DNA of 64,000 nt from Burhinus oedicnemus (taxonomy: Eukaryota > Chordata > Aves > Charadriiformes > Burhinidae). Below the pieces are notes generated by a model. The model saw nothing but the letters and a program-made list of their open reading frames with translations. It did no database searches and was not told the DNA's origin. Position 1 is the stretch's first letter, and each line of letters begins with the position of its first letter. A program made the translations under genes and the position numbers. The stretch lies in NCBI GenBank assembly GCA_008921705.1, contig VFFE01007487.1, positions 654,425 through 718,424 on the forward strand. Reading direction: 5' to 3'. Below, piece by piece: positions 1 to 10,800 of this stretch.

Positions 1-1409
1 TATTGGTGCATCAGGGTGTTCTTAACTTCTTTACCCTACGGGAAACACTACAGGAAATAATATCAGCTGATTTATGCTCTGAATGAGCTTTCCACCATCT
101 TCCAAAACACCTGGAAAGCAGGGATAACATCTGAACACAAAAGCATTAGCTGGATCGTTATTCAAGGCGCCTTATGTGTTAACGTTTCATGGTCAATGTG
201 TAACAGTGGATCCTTTCAGAGAGGGGAACTGCTCTTCTGCTGAATACTAGATGCTATATTGTGGAAAACCTTGCGTTTCTCAAGTTCCTTACCAGACCGA
301 AAAAAGTAATAGAGGACTTACGCAAATGTACCGTAATATTAAAAATGTAAATGGTGATCCTCCAGTATGTGTTTTCAACACTTGTAATTGACAGCTCTTA
401 CTTAATTTGACAATAAGTTTAGTAGTGTTTAATCCCAGGTACAATTTAACAAGAAAGATGCCAACCAGAGAGGCTGGGCAAACAAGTTGTTAAAGTTCCT
501 GGTTGCTCTCAGCGTATTTGTTTTCAAACTAGGTCTCTTAGCCTGTTTCCCATCACAATGTCCTGAGAAGACCTTGCTCTAATTTTTTTTAAAAGCTTTG
601 GTATGTGTTCTTCCCACGATACGAACAAGTCTTTCCATTAGAGTTAATCAATCAACACCAAATAACAAATGCTTTTACCATTAATGGGAGCAATGGGTGT
701 GCGAGGAGGACAGAGCTGTGCGTGTAAAGGCAGCGCGAAGAGCAGGAGGAAGCGCTGTGGGGCATTTGCTGTTTGATAATATCCCAGGCAGGTCTAGTGT
801 CGGATTTGTATGGTTGCCTTTTGAGATGGCGCTGGATTAGGGGCTCATAAAATGTGCAGCTTGTTTTCCAGTGTTGGACTTGGCCAGATAATGGAAGTAG
901 GAGCAGGGTACTGCTTAAAATATATAGGGGTGGGAGGAAGAGAAAAGAATAATTCATTTAAGAAACATCCCGTCTTTTTCCAGTTAACAATATAACCTAC
1001 CAGATGCACGCTTTCAGCACATTCCACCTGGAGATGTTCTGCGGTACTTGGTAGCTTAAACAGCAATGTCTGCTCTTCATGTAGCAGCAGTCACGTCTAG
1101 TGTAATTGCGTATCTCTAATTTAAGCATAAGGAGATGTGTAATTAGCTGGTAAAGCTACCTGACTTCTTACGTGAACCTGTCATTGATAAAAGGCCGTGA
1201 CACACAGAGACCAAGAAACGTCTGTCTATAAGCAATGTTCAAGGCTGAGGGAACCTTACCCGTCATGTTCTTAACTTGCGCTGTCTTTTGGCTTTTGAGG
1301 GTGTCTCAGCTTTTGAGGGTGGGGAGCTCAAGAGGAGTGGCAGGGATGGTTCTGTATTTCTTGGGTTGCTCTGGCATGCAGCTCACCACTGAGAGACGTG
1401 GGCACTTGC
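1..1409. other. unique non-coding DNA, nothing recognised
   Basis: AT-rich sequence with no repeat family I recognise, no RNA gene and no open frame with protein-like content. The open frames here are about 100 codons or less, as expected by chance. The stretch ends at the target-site copy CATAG that flanks the LTR. Confidence 0.6.
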
Positions 1410-1414
1410 CATAG
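1410..1414. repeat. left target-site duplication of the solo LTR
   Basis: CATAG lies directly before the TG that opens the LTR, and the same five bases follow its terminal CA at 2147-2151. A perfect 5-bp duplication is typical of ERVL-type (class III) integrations. It shows that the element entered as a provirus and that the two LTRs then recombined. Confidence 0.8.
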
Positions 1415-2146
1415 TGTCCTGGTTTGAGGTAAAACAGGACCAATTTTGTTCAATAATTTTAATTTTTAGCTAGGCCTCTTCTAACTACTGAAATTAACAG
1501 CACGTTGTGCAGAAAACTATTCACACTCAGAGTGACAAGACCCATGTTTATAGTTGATGCCAAGGAATGGGATGCAGAGAGGCTCTTGCTTATCCTTATT
1601 GCTATAACACCCAAGGGCAGCCAACTTTGGTATTTGCCCCATTGGAGGGTCGGAAGCGGAAAAGCGTAGAGGGGTCACACCTGCGGGGAGGAGCGGACAG
1701 GACAGGTGACCCAAACCTGACCAACAAGGGTATTCCATCCCATCTGCCTCATGCTCAGTATAAAAGCTGAGGGATCAAAGGGTCAGGCCTTTTTCTTCAA
1801 TGGCCGGCATCCAAGGAGGACTCTGTCTGTTCATCTGCCTTTGATCCCAATCCTGAATCCAGATTCAGAATCCAGTTCCCATCCATCACGGAGTCCAGTC
1901 TGGGACTTTCCCAGTGCCTGCTGGTGGTGTGACTGTCATCCTGGGAGCTTGATATGGTTTTGTATATATTTCATTATTTTCTTTTTATTATTTTATTATT
2001 AACATTTCATTGAAGTAGTTTAGTTCCTTCTAAACTCATAAGTCTCTCTTTTTCTCTCTCTTTCCTGCCTCCCTTTGAAGCGGAGCAGCAGAGAGCGAGC
2101 ATCTGTCGTTCCTCCTGATTGGGCCACTCCAGCCCAAACCACGACA
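1415..2146 (+). mobile_element. solo LTR of an endogenous retrovirus, probably avian ERVL-type
   Basis: The element is 732 bp. It begins TGTCCTGGTTT and ends AAACCACGACA, so its ends are imperfect inverted repeats with the canonical TG..CA. The 5-bp duplication CATAG sits immediately on both sides. A TATA box (1759-1765) shows plus orientation. A pyrimidine-rich tract (about 2043-2065) lies toward the 3' end. No gag, pol or env sequence adjoins it, so this is a single LTR left by LTR-LTR recombination. The ERVL assignment rests on the 5-bp duplication and on my memory that many avian ERVL LTRs begin TGTCCTGGTTT. I cannot name the subfamily. The open frames inside it (61-83 codons) are chance. 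Confidence 0.82.
1759..1765 (+). promoter_or_regulatory. TATA box of the LTR promoter (U3)
   Basis: TATAAAA in the context CAGTATAAAAGCTGA, near the middle of the LTR. Transcription would be expected to start about 25-30 bp downstream, near 1790. An inverted CCAAT-type motif (CCATTGG) lies upstream at about 1639-1645. Whether the promoter is still active cannot be read from sequence. Confidence 0.5.
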
Positions 2147-2151
2147 CATAG
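2147..2151. repeat. right target-site duplication of the solo LTR
   Basis: CATAG follows the terminal ACGACA of the LTR and is identical to the copy at 1410-1414. Confidence 0.8.
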
Positions 2152-2292
2152 CCACCTCCTTGGCAGCAGCTGCATCGCAAGGTGTTTACCATTCATTGTA
2201 TGTGGCCTTCTGCTTTGGTTTGCGTCCTTCATGGTAGGGAGGAAGGGCTGATGGGTAGAGCCAAATAACTTTTACATGTATTACTCTACTCT

Positions 2293-2317
2293 GAAGAAGA
2301 AGAAGAAGAAAAAAAAA
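2293..2317 (+). repeat. (GAA)6 microsatellite running into poly-A
   Basis: Six perfect GAA units at 2293-2310 are followed by seven A. This is a short purine tract. Confidence 0.85.
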
Positions 2318-3681
2318 GTGCAAGGCATATACCCAGCATGGGGTCTGGTATGCCCGGCTTGACACGTGGAGGCCAGCAGATGCGAGATGTTTGCTATGAA
2401 CCCGGTAGACCTGATGGGTGCGTGAAGTCACGCAGAGCTCCTGTTGCCCCTTCCAACTAACTCTCGCTGCGCGATGGTAAGTGGTGTAAATGTAACGTGG
2501 GTCTTGCCACAGTAAGAGATGACTTAAAATATGTAATTTATGAATCTGGGGACATCTGAACATGTAGGGACTGTAAACTGGTGGCTTGTATGTTGACAGC
2601 TCTGAGTGACACATACAGTGGGTTATTTTTCCAGTCGTAATTTTCTTCCACTTTCTTTTAGCTGAGAAACTCCTTCAGATATATTTTAAATTAGTGGGCA
2701 CTTCAGCTTTTCTTCAACAGCAGTGAGGTGCAAGCTTAAAAGTAGCTAATTATATGTCCTTGGGATTAGAGGACTTGTATGTACAGTTAAATTGCCATTT
2801 AGTCCCCTCTGAGTTTGGCCTGTTTCCTTCAGTTATGATTCCTAAATGGACATCCCTGACAAAATATATGTGCAATTTTCTTAGCTTAATTTATAGTGGG
2901 TTGCTCAGCATCGTTGGTGCTGAACCTTCTTATACCAGAAATTAATCTCTCCATGCGCAGCTGTGCGCTAGGGAAGCAAGAACATAAGTGCACGAAGGAA
3001 AAAGGAATCGTTGTTCGGACAGTGAATATTTTATTTTTTGCAGTCGTTATCACAGCATTCAAATGAGTCCCTGTCATTTTGTTTATACCAAAGCCTTTTG
3101 TTTTATTAGGTATTCTTTCAAAGAGGTAATGAACCTAGTGATAAAGAGTATGTATATTTTTTTAATTACCTGAGACTAATGTTCTGTGTTTTGGTTTTTT
3201 TTGAAAAAGTATGTGTTCTTTAGAAATTTTATATGTATTAAGTGGGGTTTTTTTTCTGCGTTTCAGTATAAAATATTTTGTCTTGGGGAAGCAAACTCTG
3301 CAGGATTAGACCAGATCTTTTAACTAGATAACCTCCAATTTAAAAATGTTTTAGCAGGTATAGTGGTTTTTTTTAAAGAAACTAGTATTTTTCATTAAAA
3401 TGAGGGTTATTTTATTAACGTATTTCTTTTCATTGTGAAATTTTATGAAGTAATACAATTGACCAGGTGCATAAGAGGCTTTTCTAAGTTAAGTCATTTA
3501 ACTCTGGTCTCAAGTGAGGGAGAGATTTCCCGTGGAGCTCTTTCTGATTCGTATGAAGCTGAAACTTCATCTGAATTTTAGGTCCTTTTCTATTAAGCAA
3601 ACACTTGTGCATTGTTTCACATGTGTAGTTTTATCATGAACCTCCCTGGTACGCATGGATGAGTTGAACAGGAATCTCACC

Positions 3682-3705
3682 CCAACCAACCAACCAACCA
3701 ACCAA
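3682..3705 (+). repeat. (CCAA)6 microsatellite
   Basis: Six perfect tandem CCAA units with no interruptions. Confidence 0.9.
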
Positions 3706-4868
3706 TTACACGCCCCCAAACTGGGGGTATCTTACTAAGCACAAAAATCTGATTCCTGCCGAGAGCCTTTTTCAATAAGCTTAAATGATGTCCCTTCAAA
3801 AGATGCGCTGTGGGCTCCGATGGATGTTTTGTAAATTTATCACACGTTAAAATTTCTGTGACTAGTTCAGATTTACTTGCTTCTATTTGTTCTCAGGACA
3901 ATAATTCCATATGGGATAAAGCAGCATTATTAATACCTTTGAAGGCATATGTTGGCTTTACCAGGCTTCCAGGTGGAGTGAGGGAAGAAGGGATAAAAAT
4001 ATCTTTTTTTTTTTTTTCCTGTTTTCTTCCTTTGTCTTGATTAATGGGCCACATATGTTTCAAATCAATTTTGCAGATGTAAGTTTAAAGAAACATACAC
4101 ATTCAGAGTATTCTTCAACTCTAATTAATAACAAGCATCATGAGTCATTTATTGTTTGCAAAGGCATTAAGACATTTATTAATGTCACATTTTACTAATG
4201 ATTTAAGAAAGGATAAGTTAAGAGCTCTGAGTTGTGACCCATAGATACTATTGACTCATTTAGTATTTTGTAATGTTGACTTGAGTGTACTTATGTAGTG
4301 TTAAATGCTCTGGCCTGGGTCTGATATAATATTCACACACATGCTTAATTTGGGAAGTTATGGAGAGGCTTAATCCTATTCACACATTTGTGATTGCAGC
4401 ATTTGCTGTGGGACATCACGCAGCCGTAATTGGAAGGATGTTCATTAAGCATATTTCATTAATACATAATAAGCACCATAAATACAGTGACCTTTGAGAT
4501 AATTGTCATTTACACGTTTTGATTCATTACTGCATTTTCCTCTTGTTTATTCATCAGGCATCAAAATGTATGAATTGCTTAGCTTCCCGATGCCTAGCAA
4601 TATATCATGTGTTTTGTGATAACTTGTAAAGGCATTTTGTAGAGAATCTTCTGCGATCGCTGCTTTAAATACAAGAAATGTCAGAACGATGGATTTACGC
4701 ACTTCAATTAGCATAGCAGTGACTATCTATCACTTTATGAATTTAAATGTAAATATGTAAACAGACTTGACATTCCTTGCAGACATGTAGATTCACGTAG
4801 GCATGCCCCAGCCTAACCTGATGCTCTGCAGGTTTCCCGCTGCTTCAAGAAGAGCATCGTCAGCAGAA

Positions 4869-6808
4869 GGCTCACAGCATCTCTGCTGCTCCAGGGTGAA
4901 TATGGTGCCCTACACCTAGCTCACTGCTACTGATCGCTGTTGCGTAGGTTTAAAGCCAGTTTGGGCACGTCTCCGTGAGCTGTAGTCGCAGCTGATTGCC
5001 AAGGCAGCCGTATGTAATTCCCATTATCCTCTTCAACTTGGCAGATGCGTATATTGGAAAAAACAAACAAATAACCCAAAAAAACCCAAACCCAAATAAA
5101 AAAAAAAGGCAAATCAAGAAAATTTCTAATATTTAAATTTATAAAATAACAGTTGAGGTGTGATCATTTCAATTTAAGCTGTCCTCAAACCATTTGCAAA
5201 GCTGGTCTGATTTCCTTTAGCTTTCTTCTCATGACGCATGAAATGCAGGGTCTTCTAAAGATTTTGAGGTAAAGTTTAATTTTACTGTCTGAAAATAATT
5301 TAAGGATAATATTAAAAAAAATGTTTTGTTTTCTGATGAGGGTTAGAGATGACATATTAGAATTGAATTGAATCAAATCACCCATGTTGGAAGAGACCTT
5401 TAAGATCATTGAGTTCAACCATTAACGTAGCACTGCCAAAATCACCACTAAACCGTGTCCCTCAGCACCACGTCTACCCATCTTTTAAATCCCTCCAGGG
5501 ATGGCGATTCTACCACTTCCCTGGGCAGCCTGGTCCAATGCTTGATAACCCTCTCGGTGAAGAAATTTTTCTTAATATCCATCCTCAACCTCCCTTGGGG
5601 CAACTTGAGGCCATTTCCTCTCATCCTATCACCTGTTGCTTGGGAGGAGAGACCGCCCCCCACCTGGCTACACCCTCCTTTCAGGTACTTGTGGAGAGCG
5701 AGAAGGTCTCCCCTCAGCCTCTTGTTCTCAAGACTAAACACCCCCAGTTCCCTCAGCCGCTCCTCGTAAGACGTGTTCTCCAGACCTCTCACCAGCTTCG
5801 TTGTCCTTCTCTGGACACGCTCCAGCATCTCAATGTCTTTCTTGTAGTGAGGGGCCCAAAACGGAACACAGTATTTGAGGTGGGGCCTCACTAACGCTGA
5901 GTATAATAGTTGAAGAACAAGGTCTGTCAAGAACGTGAGGCATGTACAAAGTACATGTAAACATTCAGTTGTGATAGGAGTGTTTCTACCCATAAGTAAT
6001 ACTTAGTTCCTTCCTCTTAACAATCAAATTATGATGAAACAAACCTAAAAGGCATATCGTTCAGTTTGCTATTATAATGGCCTGAGTTAGAAAACATAGC
6101 TTCCATTTTCTTTTTCATACCTTTTTCTATTAAGATTGCATGTACCCAAAGCAGCAACATGTTTTAGTCAGAAGAGCAAGAGGCATTTTTATTACCTCTA
6201 CCCCAACAGTTTGAATCATTTCCAAACTATTGATTGATAGTAGATCTCATTTTATTAACTCACCATGCTGACTTTTCCTTACGGAGCAATTACTCTCCCG
6301 ATGCTCTGATTCAGCAGCCACTTCTAATGCACACGCATTCCTTGGATTCAGTTTCTCTGAAATAAAAGGGCAGCTCTGTTGGTGAAGGTTTTATCTCTGT
6401 CACCGTGGTCTTACACTGATGAGCTCTATGGGCAACTTCAGCTCACAGAGACCTTTGAAATAACCCCTGGAAGTTGCGCTTCCCTCTTTAGATGAAGTGC
6501 TTGGGTGAGCAACAAAGTGGTTGTATGATCTATTTTTATCTGTAATGCACCTATAAAATGCCTCTAGAGGAGCAGTGGCCAGTTGTTAAGCACATCTTCA
6601 GTCTGTTCTCTGCTTGTGCCTGAGAAGAGCCCTAGTCCTTTTTATGTGTATAGCTTCTGGAAAGGTTCTTCAGCTTTTTGGAGATCTCTTGAACTTCCAC
6701 TTACTACGCCAAGGAAGCAATCACATGAACAAAAATGAAGATCATGTTGTTGCTGTTTAGTAAGATGATGTTGTTGCTGCTTATGTTTTTGTTTTGTTTT
6801 TTTTTTTA
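4869..6808 (+). repeat. left copy (A) of a local direct duplication
   Basis: From GGCTCACAGC at 4869 onward the sequence is repeated in the same orientation starting at 6829. Copy A matches copy B over 4869-5247 and again over 6183-6808. Between these lie 938 bp (5248-6185 or equivalent) that copy B lacks, containing a CR1 and its flanks. I count roughly thirty differences over about 1 kb aligned, or about 3 %. Copy A stops at a poly-T tract directly before the N gap. The block contains no recognisable gene. Confidence 0.92.
5361..5910 (-). mobile_element. CR1 LINE, 5'-truncated 3' end, minus strand
   Basis: Read on the minus strand, this encodes the C-terminal part of the CR1 reverse-transcriptase ORF, in frame from about 5910 to a stop near 5448. 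Recognisable blocks are [48 protein letters not shown] and [16 protein letters not shown]. The 3' UTR follows (AATGATCTTAAAGGTCTCTTCC on the minus strand, at about 5390-5411). The tail is unusual: it reads GATTCAATTCAATTC rather than the common ATTCTATGATTCTAT. The element is broken at the 5' side near 5910. It lies entirely within the 938 bp present only in copy A. The plus-strand frame at 5409-5894 is only its antisense shadow. Confidence 0.93.
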
Positions 6809-6828
6809 NNNNNNNNNNNNNNNNNNNN
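6809..6828. other. assembly gap (20 N)
   Basis: Twenty N bases sit exactly between the end of copy A (a poly-T run) and the start of copy B. A gap this short, located at a duplication boundary, usually marks a scaffold join rather than a measured distance. Confidence 0.97.
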
Positions 6829-7829
6829 GGCTCACAGCATCTCTGCTGCTCCAGGGTGAATATGGTGCCCTACACCTAGCTCACTGCTACTGATCGCTGT
6901 TGCGTAGGTTTAAAGCCAGTTTGGGCACGTCTCCGTGAGCTGTAGTCACAGCTGATTGCCAAGGCAGCCATATGTAATTCCCATATTCCTCTTTAACTTG
7001 GCAGATGTGTATATTGGAAAAAACAAACAAAAAACCAAAAAAACCCAAACCCAAATAAAAAAAAAAAGGCAAATCAAGAATATTTCTAATATTTAAATTT
7101 ATAAAATAACAGTTGAGGTGTGATCCTTTCAATTTAAGTTGTCCTCAAACCATTTGCAAAGCTGGTCTGATTTCCTTTAGCTTTCGTCTCATGACACATG
7201 AAATGCATTTTTATTACCTCTACCCCAACAGTTTGAATCATTTCCAAACTATTGATTGATAGTAGATCTCATTTTATTAACTCACCATGTTGACTTTTCC
7301 TTACGGAGCAATTACCTTCCTGATGCTCTGATTCAGCAGCCACTTCTAATGCACACGCATTCCTTCGATTCAGTTTCTCTGAAATAAAAGGGCAGCTCTG
7401 TTGGCGAAGATTTTATCTCTGTCACTGTGGTCTTACACTGATGAGCTCTATGGGCAACTTCAGCTCACAGAGACCTTTGAAATAACCCCTGGAAGTTGCG
7501 CTTCCCTCTTTAGATGAAGTGCTTGGGTGAGTGACAAAGTGGTTGTATGATCTATTTTTATCTGTAATGCACCTATAAAAGTGCTCTAGAGGAGCAGTGG
7601 CCAGTTGTTAAGCACATCTTCAGTCTGTTCTCTGCTTGTGCCTGAGAAGAGCCCTAGTCCTTTCTATGTGTATAGCTTCTGGAAAGGTTCTTCAGCCTTT
7701 TGGAGATCTCTTGGACTTCCACTTGCTACGCCAAGGAAGCAATCACATGAACAAAAATGAAGATCATGTTGTTGCTGTTTAGTAAGATGATGTTGTTGCT
7801 GCTTATGTTTTGTTTTGTTTTTTTTTTTA
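6829..7829 (+). repeat. right copy (B) of the local duplication, lacking 938 bp
   Basis: 6829-7207 corresponds to 4869-5247 of copy A, and 7205-7829 to 6183-6808. At the junction near 7205-7207 the two parts meet on a shared GCA. This is what a deletion joined at 3-bp microhomology would leave. Unlike copy A, which is cut by the gap, copy B runs without a break into unique DNA at its right end. Confidence 0.92.
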
Positions 7830-10800
7830 ATCGAATATATGGCTAAAATGTTGAGAGACAGCATACTAAATTCTAATATACCATGTATGAGAAAAACCCA
7901 GGATGAGAAAAAAAGGGATGCAGAGGGACAGAATCCACAGAAGAGTTGGATACCCTAGTGGTGTTTCAGAAGTCTCCAATCTTATTTGTAACTGTATTTG
8001 TACCTAAAGTAAGTTCTTGCAGTCTTACTAACTTCCCTTTCCCTCTATACCACCCACCCCCCCGAAAAAATCCCCAAAGAAAGAGCTTTCTTGCTTTTAG
8101 TTCCCCCAGTATAGCAGTCTTGCCCTTCTTTCATTATTGTTTCTTGCGAGCCTTGATCTGAAAATCCATCACATTTTGCCCTTGGAGCCTTCTCTTGGAG
8201 GCATGGAGAAAAAGAGTAATTACCAGGTTTGTGATAATCTGTTCCAATACTAATAAGTTGCATTGCAAGAAATGAAGATGAAATTTTGACTCATAGGACA
8301 GGCAAATGGGTTCAGATTGCCCTTGAACCTGAATACAATTGAATGCGTTGTCTGGCCCCTTCAGTCTGTCCCTAGGTTGGTGACTAAGACACTGATTCCA
8401 CTTTTAGTGGGAATAGCAAACTTTTCCCAACAGCAATGACTTCAGAGATATTCCAGTAACAGTGTGTTTGTGCATTTTTTTTGGTTTTTTTCTGCATGTC
8501 ATTGTATCTAAGAGAAGGTCTGAATTTTCAGCAAATAATCATTAAAAGGATGTTCATTCTCTGCCCTCCTTAAAATGGTGATTCATGCCCAGGCTTAATG
8601 AGAGGCTGGATGCAATAAAGGGACAGAAAACTGCTGGAAGCTGTAAGTGGCTGAGATGGACTAGCCTAGCCTAGAGTTTCCTGCAGTGAGAACGTCCATC
8701 TGAATCAAGGAGGAAGAGAAATACAAGCGAGATGATACGTTGCGTCCTTTATAGAGGAAGACTCGGAAGCAAATCTCATTTAAAAAAATCAACTTGCTTC
8801 ACAGTATCGGGCTACACCATATCTTTTCTAGGATTTTGTACCTCCCGAAGGTAAATGTTGACTTTGTTTTCTGAAGGCCATATTCTTGGATGAACTATAT
8901 CATGCGTTCTCACACAATAGCAGGTTTCATTGTCTCTGAACAAAGCCTTACGGTATCTTTTTACTGCTGGTGATGGTATTTACCAGATGGAAGTGATTTA
9001 GAAGTCTAGAGCAGATATGAATTGCTTTGAATTTGAATATCTCTCCATCAAAAATTTTTATCCCTTAAACCTATTCCTATGCTAATATATAATCTATTGG
9101 CACAGAAATAATATGATATTTTCTTCACACCATAATTATTTAAGTTTCTATCAGTGTTTTACGGTTGATGGAAAACTGGCAGAGCTAGATCTGGCACAGC
9201 TAGACCAGTTTAAAGGATTATCAGTTTGCATGTTTGGCATTCTTGGCCTGGTTAAGTGTTGTATTTTACACTTAATGCTTCAAGATTAGCGTGATAGATT
9301 AGCGTGCTTAGTTAAATGTTTTTACAATTTATGCTCTTATTAACTGTTCTGTTGATCCTAGGAAATAGGACTTTTTTTTCTTGATGGATGTCACGTCACA
9401 GTAATACTTCAGCTTGTAAATCAGGTGTTGCTTTATGCTATGGTGAGGTTGTGTTAGGATCGATTTCAGATGAAAAGTACTGAGAGCTATAGATGTATAA
9501 AAAAAACCCATCAAGAAGTGCAAAAAATCCTTCTGCTGACTTGCGATATAAATTTACAAACTCTGTCATCTGCCTCGCAAGCTTTGTCACTCTAGTGTTA
9601 TCCATAGACATGGTTAAATTTACTGAAGGTAAAATGACGGAGCCTGGCAAGTCAAAGAGGCGTCAGAGTTCAAGAGCTACCAAGAGCTTGTGCGTGCTTA
9701 CGCGTAACACCAGGATGTGTGAAACTCGAGATCGGGAACAAGCAAGGCTGTAAAAGAGTACAAAGCTGCTCTTTAACTCTTGAGCTAAAGGCTGCACGTG
9801 ATCTCACACGGATGTGCGTATGTACGTGTGTGCGTACAGTATCGGAGAGTCTGGATGCTATGTACGATACTATACACAAGAACAAATTCTGAGGTATATG
9901 TACGGAGACACTATGCAACATCTATGTTTCTTTTTCAATCCACGCTGTGGAATATAGCGTCCCTTGGAAAGCAGCTGGAGATAGGAGAGAATTTTGGATG
10001 ACATTTCCTTCAGATTGTTTTCCTGGATTCTCTGGATTCCTCGGTTTCTTCTCGTGCCAATGGTCTCTCTCACTACTGCTAGTTGAGTTACAGAATCATA
10101 GAATGGAGATATAGATATGTGTATATACAATATACGTATGTATGCGTTTGTATGGTTCAGAAAACTGTGCTCTACCTTGCTCTTTTAATATGGTCACTTA
10201 GATTTCAGTTGTCTTCCAATGGAAAACATCATCAAATCTGCTATAAATCTCTATAAATAACTTATTTTGTTACGTATTTAATGATTTTTCAGAGATAACC
10301 TTTGGCTTGTTTTGCACCAGCTCTGAGCTGCTTAAGCATGAGATAGATCCAGCCTAAAACTTCTATATAGCTGCATTAGCATATTATTGTACCTGAGCTA
10401 ATAAGCCAAGGCTCTTAGCTTTGAAATTCAGCTGGCTCAGGCAGATACAGCTCTGAACACAAGCTGAATATGAAACGCAAACACCGATAGCATAAATCTC
10501 ACCCTGTGGGGCCTCGAATCATTCTGTACTCTCTTAAGTGCCAAACACGTAAAATTTTTATGTCCTTCAAAAAAATCTTTTTTAAGCATGCCTCGTTCCA
10601 GCCTTCACCTCAAAAAGAATATTGCTAAATACAAGTTAAATGGAGATTCTGAGTGTGAAACAGAATAGGAAACGTTGGTTATTGTGGATGTCTTTCGAAA
10701 TGGAATTACTGAATGATTGAGTAATTACTGTTCTGCACTAATAATTACTGAATTATTAACACCTTTAAAAAAAGAAACCTCTGCAGATACCAACGTTTTC

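Larger units (their letters stand above)
2152..4868. other. unique non-coding DNA with two microsatellites and a homeobox-site-rich block
   Basis: No gene or interspersed repeat recognised. It contains a (GAA)6 run going into poly-A and a (CCAA)6 run, both listed separately. A T-run of about 15 bases sits near 4005-4018. The part from about 4080 to 4780 is AT-rich and dense in ATTA/TAAT cores without looking like a transposon; it is described as a candidate conserved element in the findings. No open frame exceeds about 140 codons, and none looks protein-like. Confidence 0.5.

Noticed and set aside
5409..5894. 161-codon plus-strand frame
   Set aside because: Antisense shadow of the minus-strand CR1 reverse-transcriptase remnant.
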